Positions 18,121 through 26,768 of a DNA stretch of 64,000 nt are shown one piece after another. Each line of letters opens with the position of its first letter. Position 1 is the first letter of the stretch. The stretch lies in contig CP179212.1 in NCBI GenBank assembly GCA_051201675.1, positions 310,001 through 374,000 on the forward strand. The letters are read 5' to 3'. The position numbers and the translations under genes are program-made. A model generated the notes under the pieces. The model saw nothing but the letters and a program-made list of their open reading frames with translations. It was not told where the DNA came from and searched no databases. This stretch comes from HTCC2207 sp002685195. GTDB taxonomy: Bacteria > Pseudomonadota > Gammaproteobacteria > Pseudomonadales > Porticoccaceae.

Positions 18121-19119
18121 CTAGCCAGCCATCATAGACGGCCATAACAAAAGATAGTAGCAACAGTATGCTGATAACAGAATAATGCCGACGGTTCTAG
18201 AAAGGTGCGCACCTGTGTTACTGCGTTTCCCTTTTGCAAGTGAAACAGCAAGTATTATAACCATTAACAGCGTCATCGCCGCTAAAGAAAGATAATCTCG
18301 AGTGAACACTTCTTGAGATAGATTCATTGGTGCAATAGCACCTGCTGTGGCCATAACCAGCAGTATGTTAAATAGATTTGAGCCGAAAATATTTCCTACT
18401 GCTATATCATGGTGACCTCTTAGAGCACTCATAACAGACGCGGCCAATTCTGGAAGGCTAGTCCCAATGGCGATCACCGTCAGTCCGATTATAAGATCGC
18501 TGACACCAAAATAACGGGCGATATCTTTTGCGCCCCAGACAGTGATTTCAGCACTAACAAGTAGCGCCGCCAGGCCAATAATTAGCCATAGTCCAGAGCT
18601 TTTCAAGGAGTTTTCCTTGACTGAATCAGTGTCTATATGAGCGTTTACATCCGCATCTGGTTGGCTTTTCTTGTATTTCACAACAATGATTAATAGCGGG
18701 ATAACCAAGAAACCTAAGGCAAGGCTCTCCCCGCGATTTAGCTGCCCATCGTAAAGGCAGAGTCCAGCTAAGGCGGTAATAAGTAAGAGTACCGGGCTTT
18801 CTTCTCGCAAAAGATGCTTTTGTATGGGAATAGGCGCGACGATGGCTGTGATACCAAGTACTAAACCAATGTTGGCTAAATTCGAACCAATGGCATTACC
18901 AACGGCTAAACCGCCAGAATTTTTCAACGCTGCATTAATCGAAACAATGATTTCAGGGGCTGAAGTGCCTATTGAGACAACAGTTAGCCCAATAACGAGC
19001 GACGAGATGCCAAAACTTCGCGCCACACCAACACTGCCGTTCACAAATTTATCAGCGCCCCAAACTAAGCCCAAGAGACCTGCAATTAAAGCGAGTATGG
19101 ACATATAAATTGCAGGCAT
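18121..19119 (-). CDS. yrbG: CaCA-family sodium/calcium antiporter (YrbG type)
   Basis: This 332-aa inner-membrane exchanger has the two inverted alpha repeats of the family: GTSAPEIIVSINAAL with GNAIGSNLANIGLVLG in the first half, and GTSLPELAASVMSAL with GNIFGSNLFNILLVM in the second. About ten membrane helices are predicted with a hydrophilic loop between halves. The reading frame extends to 19143, but ATG 19119 with GGAG seven bases upstream matches family starts. It heads the kdsD-kdsC-lpt block and is divergent from mlaC, as E. coli yrbG is from the mla operon. Confidence 0.92.
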   Translation of the reverse strand: MPAIYMSILALIAGLLGLVWGADKFVNGSVGVARSFGISSLVIGLTVVSIGTSAPEIIVSINAALKNSGGLAVGNAIGSNLANIGLVLGITAIVAPIPIQKHLLREESPVLLLITALAGLCLYDGQLNRGESLALGFLVIPLLIIVVKYKKSQPDADVNAHIDTDSVKENSLKSSGLWLIIGLAALLVSAEITVWGAKDIARYFGVSDLIIGLTVIAIGTSLPELAASVMSALRGHHDIAVGNIFGSNLFNILLVMATAGAIAPMNLSQEVFTRDYLSLAAMTLLMVIILAVSLAKGKRSNTGAHLSRTVGIILLSAYCCYYLLLWPSMMAG

Positions 19120-19273
19120 AAGTTCTCCGCAGCCAGGGTGCATTTTGTTTATTCAACCACTCAGGAATGGTATAGTGCGCGACTCCAAAAGTCAGTAGTG
19201 TTCTTAAGAAAGTTATTTTTTATGGATGATTGATACCAAGTGGTGTTAAAGGAATAAATAATTGGACTAGTTT

Positions 19274-19921
19274 ATGAACAAATTAAGTGTGTTTAGCAGA
19301 ACCGTTTGGTTGTGCATAGTAGTGTTGAGTTTCTCGCCCTTAGTTGGTGCGCAAACGTCTGCCCAAACCGGAATAAGTAAACAAGACCCGTTTGATAATA
19401 TTGAGACGATGACCAGCGAATTACTAACCATTATTGCTGACCACAAAGATCAGTACCCCGGGAATGAGAAATCCTACTTTAGTGCACTAAATAGTCTCAT
19501 GACCCCTTTTGTTGATTTTGATTATGTTGCAAAAAAAGTCATGGGAAAAAAATACGTGAAATTATCAACAAGAGAGCAGCGCGATCGATTCGTTGCGGTT
19601 TTTCGAGAAGGTTTGGTAGAAACCTATGGTCGTGGTCTGATGAGTTATGGCGATGAGAAAATTGTTTTAGTCAACAGACAGGTGTTGCCCAAAGAAAAGA
19701 GAGTCATTGTTGCAAAGCAAGAAATTCGCGGAGCGACAGCGGTTTATCCTCTCAATTACTTGATGGCCAAAAAAAGAAAAACCGGCGAGTGGAATATCGT
19801 CAATGTAACTTTAAATGGGATAAATCTAAGTAAAACTTTCTCGAGTCAGTTCCAGAATGCCGCCCGCAAGTCCTCAGGCAACATAGACACAGTAATTGAT
19901 GGCTGGCTTACGAGTAATTAA
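19274..19921 (+). CDS. mlaC: MlaC-like periplasmic phospholipid-binding protein
   Basis: The 215-aa product has a cleavable signal peptide ending near VGA-QT and a Tol-Tol-Ttg2 (MlaC) domain with MTPFVDFDYVAKKVMGKKY and the C-terminal NVTLNGINLSKTFSSQF motif. MlaC shuttles phospholipid between the MlaA-OmpF complex and the inner-membrane MlaFEDB transporter. Here mlaF, mlaE and mlaD, normally directly upstream, and mlaB, normally directly downstream, are absent: yrbG is upstream and ibaG follows after 22 bp. Either the transporter genes are elsewhere or this protein has another partner. Confidence 0.88.
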   Translation: MNKLSVFSRTVWLCIVVLSFSPLVGAQTSAQTGISKQDPFDNIETMTSELLTIIADHKDQYPGNEKSYFSALNSLMTPFVDFDYVAKKVMGKKYVKLSTREQRDRFVAVFREGLVETYGRGLMSYGDEKIVLVNRQVLPKEKRVIVAKQEIRGATAVYPLNYLMAKKRKTGEWNIVNVTLNGINLSKTFSSQFQNAARKSSGNIDTVIDGWLTSN

Positions 19922-19943
19922 CGAAACACTATGAGAATAAAGA

Positions 19944-20183
19944 ATGAATCTTGAAGAAATTAAAAGGTTACTAGAAAGCACATTGATTGATTGTGAGGTT
20001 CAAGTTGAAAGTCAGGGAAATCATTTCAACATCGTCGCCGTCGGTGATTTTTTCGAAGGGAAGCGCGCAGTGCAGCGCCAGCAGTTGGTTTATGCGGTTC
20101 TAAATGATCAGATATCATCAGGTGCTATACATGCGGTCAATATGAAGTTATTTACTCAACAAGAGTGGCAAGATCGCAGTTAA
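19944..20183 (+). CDS. ibaG: BolA-family protein IbaG
   Basis: This 79-aa BolA-fold protein has the conserved central GDFFEGKRAVQRQQLVYAVL and the late IHAVNMKLFTQQEW. IbaG/YrbA proteins work with monothiol glutaredoxins (such as the grxD product at 58349) in iron-sulfur trafficking and are linked to envelope homeostasis. Position between mlaC and murA is the standard one. Confidence 0.92.
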   Translation: MNLEEIKRLLESTLIDCEVQVESQGNHFNIVAVGDFFEGKRAVQRQQLVYAVLNDQISSGAIHAVNMKLFTQQEWQDRS

Positions 20184-20259
20184 TACAGAGGTTAGACTGT
20201 AGAAGGCTAAGCAGCAGACGCTATATTTACAATACGAATTTTCTTTGTAAGGTTATCCA

Positions 20260-21522
20260 ATGGATAAACTCATTATTCAAGGTGCTGGACCACTTCAGGG
20301 TGAAGTGTGGATTTCAGGCTCTAAAAACGCAGCGCTGCCGATATTGTCGGCCTCATTGCTGTGTGAAGGTTTGGTCAGCATCGACAACTTGCCGCACTTA
20401 CAAGATGTGACTACAACGATCGAGTTGCTCGGCACCCTGGGTGTGAGTCTCAGTGTCGATGAAAAAATGTCTGTTGAAATAGACACATCAACGTTGAATA
20501 GCGTTACCGCACCCTATGACCTTGTAAAGACTATGAGGGCATCTATATTGGTTTTAGGTCCTCTGCTGTCTCGTTATGGCGAAGCTAACGTTTCATTTCC
20601 TGGAGGTTGTGCGATTGGTAGCCGGCCCGTTGATCTTCATTTGCGCGGGTTGGAAGCAATGGGTGCAACTATCGATATTGACAAAGGATATATCAATGCG
20701 ATCTGCGATGGTCGATTGAAAGGCACTCGAATTCTTATGGATTTGGTGTCAGTCGGAGCGACTGAAAATTTAATGATGGCCGCCGCCTTAGCCGATGGAA
20801 TTACAACGATTGAGAATGCTGCGCGCGAGCCAGAAATAGTTGATTTAGCGGAGTGCCTAAATGCATGGGGTGCTAATGTTCAAGGTGCTGGAACGAGTAC
20901 TCTCACAATTCATGGCGTTGAGAAGCTTTCTGGCGGCACATACAAGGTGATGCCAGACAGAATTGAAACAGGCACCTATCTTGCTGCAGCAGTGGCCACT
21001 CAGGGCAAGATAAGAGTCAATCAGACCGACCCCACCACCCTAGAAGCGGTGTTGAGGAAGTTAGAAGAAACAGGAGCGAAGATAACCGTAGGTGATGATT
21101 GGATAGAGTTAGATATGTTGGGTCGACGGCCTAAATCTATCAGTTTAAAAACCGCACCCTATCCCGCGTTTCCAACAGATATGCAGGCGCAATTGACCGC
21201 AGTTAACGCAGTTGCTGAGGGGTCGGGCGTTATTACTGAAACTATTTTTGAGAACCGATTGATGCAGGTCCAAGAGCTCAATCGCATGGGTGCCCAAATT
21301 GTCGTAGAAGGTAATTCAGCCATCGTATCGGGCGTGGAAAAATTAAAAGGTGCCCAGGTAATGGCCTCGGACTTAAGAGCTTCAGCCGCTCTGGTTATTG
21401 CTGGAATGGTAGCAGAGGGAGAGACGATTGTTGATCGTATCTATCATATTGATCGTGGGTATGAATGCATCGAGGAAAAGCTCAGACAACTCGGAGCAAA
21501 GATACATCGTGCACCAGAGTAG
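20260..21522 (+). CDS. murA: MurA, UDP-N-acetylglucosamine 1-carboxyvinyltransferase
   Basis: The 420-aa EPSP-synthase-fold enzyme catalyses the first committed step of peptidoglycan synthesis. Substrate loop motif SGSKNAALPIL is near residue 20 and the catalytic cysteine is in SFPGGCAIGSRPVDLH (about residue 115), so fosfomycin would be expected to bind. murA is followed by hisG after a 51-bp gap. Confidence 0.97.
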   Translation: MDKLIIQGAGPLQGEVWISGSKNAALPILSASLLCEGLVSIDNLPHLQDVTTTIELLGTLGVSLSVDEKMSVEIDTSTLNSVTAPYDLVKTMRASILVLGPLLSRYGEANVSFPGGCAIGSRPVDLHLRGLEAMGATIDIDKGYINAICDGRLKGTRILMDLVSVGATENLMMAAALADGITTIENAAREPEIVDLAECLNAWGANVQGAGTSTLTIHGVEKLSGGTYKVMPDRIETGTYLAAAVATQGKIRVNQTDPTTLEAVLRKLEETGAKITVGDDWIELDMLGRRPKSISLKTAPYPAFPTDMQAQLTAVNAVAEGSGVITETIFENRLMQVQELNRMGAQIVVEGNSAIVSGVEKLKGAQVMASDLRASAALVIAGMVAEGETIVDRIYHIDRGYECIEEKLRQLGAKIHRAPE

Positions 21523-21573
21523 TTAAACTTTATTTGATACATAAAATTTTGTAGTTGAGGATGCTAACGAGAC

Positions 21574-22203
21574 ATGACTCAGATTACTTTAGCGCTAACT
21601 AAAGGGCGTATTTTAAAGGAAACATTGCCGTTATTAGATCAGGCAGGAATTAAGCCTCTGGAAGATATTTTTTCCAGCCGTAAGCTAGTGTTTGAAACAA
21701 ATCGACCTGAACTTCGGCTACTAATATTAAGGGGTTCGGATGTCGCTACCTATGTGCAGTTCGGTGCTGCAGATATCGGCGTTGCGGGTAAAGATTTGCT
21801 ACTAGAGCACCAAGGGGATGGATACTACGAACCCCTAGATCTTGGCATTGCACGTTGCAAACTTATGACTGCTGTGGCGAAAGGAGCTCCCTCTCATCAG
21901 GGCCGACTTAGGGTTGCAACCAAGTACGTCAATATTGCGCGCAAATTTTATGCAGAGCAGGGGAGACAAGCCGACCTTATTAAGTTGTACGGCGCTATGG
22001 AACTAGCCCCTATATTAGAACTCGCCCATGAAATTGTTGATATCGTTGATACAGGCAACACTCTTAAAGCTAATGGTTTAGAGGTTCGAGATGAGATTGC
22101 GGATATTAGTGCAAGACTTATTGTTAATAAAGCGGCCATGAAAACCAAATTTAGCAGTATCCAGTCGATTGTAGATGCAATCGGTCAGGCGGTTGAATTG
22201 TGA
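21574..22203 (+). CDS. hisG: HisG, ATP phosphoribosyltransferase catalytic subunit, short form
   Basis: This encodes the first enzyme of histidine synthesis. At 209 aa it is the short form (HisGs), which has the catalytic fold (ITLALTKGRILKETLPLL, GAADIGVAGKDLL, EIVDIVDTGNTLKANG) but lacks the C-terminal histidine-binding domain of the approx. 300-aa long form. Short HisG normally needs HisZ for activity and feedback control; hisZ is not in this window and is often found near purA. hisD overlaps by four bases (GTGA). Confidence 0.95.
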   Translation: MTQITLALTKGRILKETLPLLDQAGIKPLEDIFSSRKLVFETNRPELRLLILRGSDVATYVQFGAADIGVAGKDLLLEHQGDGYYEPLDLGIARCKLMTAVAKGAPSHQGRLRVATKYVNIARKFYAEQGRQADLIKLYGAMELAPILELAHEIVDIVDTGNTLKANGLEVRDEIADISARLIVNKAAMKTKFSSIQSIVDAIGQAVEL

Positions 22204-23525
22204 GTACAACCACTCGTAATCAAGGCGTTAAGATTTCGCGTCTAAAAACTACGGACTGCGGATTTAGTGAGACATTAGACTCGCTAATTGCTTGGGATAT
22301 GGCGTCGAACACAACTGTTGAAAAAACTGTTGTCGAGATTATTAGTCATATCCAGAGTAATGGTGATGACGCATTGCTTGAATTAACTAATCGATTGGAT
22401 CGCCGCAGCTGCAGTGACATCACTCAGATTTGTGTAGGTCAAGAAGAGATGAGCAGAGCCTTAGCGTCTTTAGACCATGAGACTCGTCAGGCCCTTGAGA
22501 AATCGGCCCAACGAATAGAGGATTATCACCAACATCAATTGCAGGACTCTTGGCAATATAAAGAGCCAGATGGCACCATGCTAGGACAACAAATTACGCC
22601 CATTCAACGTGTTGGTATTTATGTACCCGGAGGCAAGGCGAGCTACCCATCTTCTGTATTGATGAATGCTATTCCAGCTCGAGTAGCGGGAGTTCAGGAG
22701 ATTATTATGGTGGTGCCGGCGCCTGATGGAGAACTAACTCCTATAGTATTGGCTGCTGCTGCTATTGCCGGTGTAGACCGTGTATTTACGATTGGTGGTG
22801 CTCAGGCCGTCGCAGCACTGGCTTATGGCACCGCTACAATCCCTAAAGTCGATAAAATTGTTGGCCCTGGAAATATTTATGTAGCTACTGCCAAGCGATT
22901 TGTTTTTGGGTCGGTGGGGTTGGATATGGTCGCAGGACCCAGTGAAATACTCGTCATTTGCGATGGTAAGACTAATCCTGATTGGATCGCAATGGACCTT
23001 TTTTCTCAAGCTGAACATGATGAGGATGCCCAAGCGATATTGCTCACCTGGGACCCTACGTTCATTCAAGCGGTAGGTGAATCTATGGCAAGACTTCTTC
23101 CTGAGATGGAACGTTGTGACATTATTGCCAAGTCACTGGCCAGCAGGGGTGCTTTAATTTTGGTTGATAGCCCCGAACAGGCTGCTGAAATTTCCAACCG
23201 AATTGCACCAGAACACTTAGAGCTGTCGGTGGAAGATCCAGAGTCTTGGCTGCCTAGTATTCATCATGCAGGTGCTATATTCATGGGGCGCCACACCGCT
23301 GAGGCGCTTGGAGATTACTGTGCTGGGCCAAACCACGTTTTGCCCACTTCTGCCACAGCACGATTTTCCTCACCGTTGGGGGTGTACGATTTTCAAAAAC
23401 GCAGTTCATTAATTTATTGTACTGAGCAGGGTGCGTCAGAATTAGGTAAATTAGCATCAGTTCTTGGGCGCGGAGAATCTTTGACCGCCCATGCTCGCTC
23501 AGCAGAGTATCGAATTGAAAAGTAA
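22200..23525 (+). CDS. hisD: HisD, histidinol dehydrogenase
   Basis: The 441-aa enzyme performs the last two NAD-dependent oxidations to histidine. Motifs include GIYVPGGKASYPSSVLMNAIPA, the NAD-site GPGNIYVATAK, and the zinc-ligand region DMVAGPSEIL...QAEHDEDAQAIL and HVLPTSATARFSSPL. The GTG start overlaps the hisG stop, indicating coupling. hisC follows after 35 bp. Confidence 0.97.
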   Translation: MSTTTRNQGVKISRLKTTDCGFSETLDSLIAWDMASNTTVEKTVVEIISHIQSNGDDALLELTNRLDRRSCSDITQICVGQEEMSRALASLDHETRQALEKSAQRIEDYHQHQLQDSWQYKEPDGTMLGQQITPIQRVGIYVPGGKASYPSSVLMNAIPARVAGVQEIIMVVPAPDGELTPIVLAAAAIAGVDRVFTIGGAQAVAALAYGTATIPKVDKIVGPGNIYVATAKRFVFGSVGLDMVAGPSEILVICDGKTNPDWIAMDLFSQAEHDEDAQAILLTWDPTFIQAVGESMARLLPEMERCDIIAKSLASRGALILVDSPEQAAEISNRIAPEHLELSVEDPESWLPSIHHAGAIFMGRHTAEALGDYCAGPNHVLPTSATARFSSPLGVYDFQKRSSLIYCTEQGASELGKLASVLGRGESLTAHARSAEYRIEK

Positions 23526-23560
23526 TAAGTTTGGTTAGAGAGTGCTAGTAAGGTAGCTTA

Positions 23561-24619
23561 ATGAGTAAATATTGGAGTGATTTTGTAACGCAACTAGAAC
23601 CCTACACCCCGGGGGAGCAACCGTGCACAACCAATATAGTAAAGTTAAACACCAATGAGAATCCTTATGGTCCCTCACCAGGGGCTATAGTAGCTATAGA
23701 TGCTGCGCTGAATCAAGATTTGCGCCTATACCCACCCCCAGGGGCTGACGGGTTAAAACAAGCTATTGCCAAGTACTATAATCTCAATAGCGACCAAATT
23801 TTTGTTGGCAACGGTTCAGATGAGGTGTTGGCGCATGTGTTTAACGGATTATTAAAACAACCGGCACCCCTGCTATTTCCAGACATAACCTACAGCTTTT
23901 ATACTGTGTTTTGTCGTTTATATGGCATTGATTACTCAGTAATACCGTTAAGCGATGATCTTTGTATTGATGTTGCTGATTATCAGCAGCTTAATGGTGG
24001 AATTATTTTTCCCAACCCCAATGCGCCCACAGGTAGATTGCTGGACACTGATTCAATCGAGCAATTACTAAAAGCCAATCAAGATTCAGTCATCGTTATC
24101 GATGAAGCTTACATTGACTTTGGTGGGCAATCTGCAGTTCCATTAATTGATCATTATCCTAATTTGCTGGTCGTTCAGACTATGTCAAAATCTAGGTCGC
24201 TCGCGGGCATGAGAATTGGTTATGCAATGGGTTCTGTTGATTTAATAGAAGGCTTAGAGCGGGTTAAAAATAGCTTTAACTCCTATCCGCTTGGGCATCT
24301 ACAAATAGCAGCTGGGATTGCAGCGTTTGAGGATAAAGACTATTTTGACAAGACGTGTGACAGGATCATCAAAGACCGCGAAGAGCTGAGTAAAGATCTC
24401 AAACAACTAGGCTTTACCGTTTTACCTTCAGCGGCTAACTTCGTTTTTGTGCATCACGCTCAACACTCAGCTGAGGCTATTGCAGCTTATCTTAGAGAAT
24501 TGGGCATCATAGTGCGGCACTTTAAGCAGCCGAGAATTAAGTCGTTCTTGCGAATAACAGTCGGTACAGAGAGTCAGAATCAGGAGCTACTATCTGCTGT
24601 AGGCGACTTTTTAAAGTAG
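23561..24619 (+). CDS. hisC: HisC, histidinol-phosphate aminotransferase
   Basis: The 352-aa PLP-dependent fold-type I aminotransferase has KLNTNENPYGPSP near the N-terminus, the NPNAPTG motif, the PLP lysine in TMSKSRSLAGMRIGY, and a terminal arginine region (SFLRITVGT). It makes histidinol phosphate. Its last 9 bases overlap the 3' end of degS on the other strand. Confidence 0.96.
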   Translation: MSKYWSDFVTQLEPYTPGEQPCTTNIVKLNTNENPYGPSPGAIVAIDAALNQDLRLYPPPGADGLKQAIAKYYNLNSDQIFVGNGSDEVLAHVFNGLLKQPAPLLFPDITYSFYTVFCRLYGIDYSVIPLSDDLCIDVADYQQLNGGIIFPNPNAPTGRLLDTDSIEQLLKANQDSVIVIDEAYIDFGGQSAVPLIDHYPNLLVVQTMSKSRSLAGMRIGYAMGSVDLIEGLERVKNSFNSYPLGHLQIAAGIAAFEDKDYFDKTCDRIIKDREELSKDLKQLGFTVLPSAANFVFVHHAQHSAEAIAAYLRELGIIVRHFKQPRIKSFLRITVGTESQNQELLSAVGDFLK

Positions 24620-25711
24620 CCCTTTGGCCAGTGCTTCCCCGCGATCACCTGCGATCACCGTGAACTCAAGAAGTTTATCTTCTCTCAAAACACTTATCTT
24701 AACCGGCTGACCTGGAGATACATTAGTAATTTGCATCACGCTCGCCGTCGGATCTGTTACAGGCACAGCATCTATCTTAACAATAAGATCTCCAACCCTT
24801 ATGCCCGAGTTATCTGCAGGGCCACCATTAGTGATTCCTGAGATTCCAAACGTTTGTGAAACACCAAGTTCCTTAGCGATACTTTCAGCTAGAAACCCCG
24901 GATTAGCACTCATACCCAGCCAGCCTCTGACGACTCTACCGTGTTGAAGAATATCTTCTAAAACCGTTTGAGCTTCGTCCACGGGGATTGCGAAACTGAT
25001 ACCAGACGCACCAAGTTTAGCGGTGTTGATTCCAAGTAAATTGCCATAGGCATCGACCAAGGCTCCGCCTGAACTTCCTGCATTAATGGCAGCATCTGTT
25101 TGAATAAAGTTTTCGAAGATATTTTCTTGTTGGGTGGTTCGTCCCTTTGCACTGATAATGCCTTGGGTGACAGATTGACCAATTCCCGAAGGGTTTCCTA
25201 TAGCCAACACCACATCACCGATTCTAGCCTGATCAGGGTCGCCTAAAGCTATAGGCGTCAAGCCCTCAATATTTATCTTTAGAACTGCAAGATCAATTTC
25301 AGGATCAGTACCAATGATTGAGGCTGCAGCCTCACGACCATCATATAACAACACTATAATTTTCATCGCGCCGTCAATAACGTGATGATTGGTGAGTATT
25401 ACCCCATCAGATTGCATAATGACGCCAGAGCCCAGGGATGTCCTAGGAGAGCCATTATTGGTGCCTTTGAGGGTGTAGACATTAACAACAGATGGGGCAG
25501 CTCTGGATACGGCCACGGCATAAGAAACTTGCCCAGCCCAATCTGAGCTAATATTTGCTTGCTCTAAAGTCATTAAGTCATCAGAGGGGCTATTTGTAGT
25601 GGGACGGAAATCAGGCACCAACACAATTAGCACTGCTGCAACAAACAAACCCAGCATTACCGGTTTCACAAGATAATCAACGAATAACCTAGTTTTTCTG
25701 ATCTCTTTCAC
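24611..25711 (-). CDS. degS: DegS/AlgW-like membrane-anchored serine protease
   Basis: This 366-aa HtrA-family protease has one N-terminal membrane anchor (about residues 13-31), a trypsin-like domain with the His-Asp-Ser triad in LTNHHVIDG, DPEIDLAVLKI and NAGSSGGALVD, and a single PDZ domain (about 270-355). A single PDZ and an anchor rather than a signal peptide favour DegS/AlgW over DegP. These proteases sense misfolded outer-membrane proteins and start RseA/MucA cleavage to release sigma-E. The murA-hisGDC-degS neighbourhood is shared with pseudomonads. Confidence 0.93.
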   Translation of the reverse strand: MKEIRKTRLFVDYLVKPVMLGLFVAAVLIVLVPDFRPTTNSPSDDLMTLEQANISSDWAGQVSYAVAVSRAAPSVVNVYTLKGTNNGSPRTSLGSGVIMQSDGVILTNHHVIDGAMKIIVLLYDGREAAASIIGTDPEIDLAVLKINIEGLTPIALGDPDQARIGDVVLAIGNPSGIGQSVTQGIISAKGRTTQQENIFENFIQTDAAINAGSSGGALVDAYGNLLGINTAKLGASGISFAIPVDEAQTVLEDILQHGRVVRGWLGMSANPGFLAESIAKELGVSQTFGISGITNGGPADNSGIRVGDLIVKIDAVPVTDPTASVMQITNVSPGQPVKISVLREDKLLEFTVIAGDRGEALAKGLL

Positions 25712-25781
25712 CTTGAAGCCTCAATTTCTTCGTAGATTATGTCATAACTCGGCACTGGGAATGACTCTTCTTGTCTCAAGT

Positions 25782-26087
25782 CTACTGTCGAAGTAAATTT
25801 GATAATTTTGGGTTTGGCTTTTTTGCTGCCCGGAAAATAAGCAGCATATGCCCAATAGACTGAATCAACTCAGCACCATGACTATCGCAAATATCTTCAC
25901 TCACACTCTTCTTCGTGGTTCTATCTCCCACAGCAACCTTGACCTTGATTAACTCATGATCATTTAGTGCTCGGTCTATCTCTGCATTAACCGTATCAGT
26001 TAGGCCCTTAGCGGCAATTGTTACCACTGGTTTTAAATTGTGCCCTAAACGGCGTAAATGTTTTTTATCTGTAGCGGAAGTTGTCAT
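25782..26087 (-). CDS. yhbY: YhbY, CRM-domain 50S assembly protein
   Basis: The 101-aa RNA-binding protein has the CRM core with KKHLRRLGHNLKPVVTIAAKG (GxxG-like loop) and ends in a basic tail. It associates with pre-50S particles. The frame is open to 26114, but ATG 26087 (MTTSATDKKH) fits family N-termini and avoids overlap with the divergent rlmE frame. It is divergent from rlmE, as usual for the greA-yhbY-rlmE neighbourhood, but greA is 29 kb away here. Confidence 0.93.
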   Translation of the reverse strand: MTTSATDKKHLRRLGHNLKPVVTIAAKGLTDTVNAEIDRALNDHELIKVKVAVGDRTTKKSVSEDICDSHGAELIQSIGHMLLIFRAAKKPNPKLSNLLRQ

Positions 26088-26134
26088 AATAGGAAGCTCA
26101 AGTGGTAGCTCCACATTCTAGCGAAAACTTACCT

Positions 26135-26755
26135 ATGGCGAAATCTAAAAATCGCAGTTGGATCAAACAACACGTAAAGGATCCCTACGTAAAGCAATCT
26201 CAAGTTGATGGCTATCGTTCTCGTGCCAGTTATAAATTGCTCGAAATCGTAGAAAAAGACCGATTAATCCGATCCGGAATGACAGTCGTAGATTTAGGGT
26301 CAGCGCCCGGTGGCTGGTCTCAAGTGGCATCGAGGCTTGTGGGTCACACCGGCAGGGTTCATGCATTAGACCTGTTGCCCATGGACTCAATTGCAGGCGT
26401 AGACTTTATTCAAGGAGACTTCACCGAAGAAGATATTTTTGATGAACTTCTAAAACTCATTGAAAATCGCCCTGTAGACCTTGTAATTTCTGATATGGCC
26501 CCCAACTTAAGTGGTAACAAAGCAGTAGATCAACCCGCCGTGATGTATCTTGCTGAACTCGCGGTAGAATTAGCTGAAAAAGTGTTGACGATCAATGGTG
26601 TTTTTATTGCTAAGCTTTTTCAGGGCCAAGGGTTTGATCCGTTTGTGCTGCAGGTGAGAACATTGTTTAATGGAGTGTCTATTATAAAACCAGATGCTTC
26701 AAGATCCCGGTCTAGAGAAGTGTATCTGGTCGCCAAAGGCTTAAAAGCCAATTGA
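26135..26755 (+). CDS. rlmE: RlmE (FtsJ/RrmJ), 23S rRNA 2'-O-ribose methyltransferase
   Basis: The 206-aa SAM-dependent enzyme methylates U2552 in 23S rRNA. The catalytic tetrad K-D-K-E is represented by the lysine in SRASYKLLEI, the aspartate in LVISDMAPNLSG, the lysine in GVFIAKLFQG and the glutamate in SRSREVYLV; the SAM loop is VVDLGSAPGGWSQVA. The open frame begins at 26102, but ATG 26135 (MAKSKNRSW) matches family starts. ftsH follows after 13 bp. Confidence 0.95.
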   Translation: MAKSKNRSWIKQHVKDPYVKQSQVDGYRSRASYKLLEIVEKDRLIRSGMTVVDLGSAPGGWSQVASRLVGHTGRVHALDLLPMDSIAGVDFIQGDFTEEDIFDELLKLIENRPVDLVISDMAPNLSGNKAVDQPAVMYLAELAVELAEKVLTINGVFIAKLFQGQGFDPFVLQVRTLFNGVSIIKPDASRSRSREVYLVAKGLKAN

Positions 26756-26768
26756 AGAGGAAAGTAAA

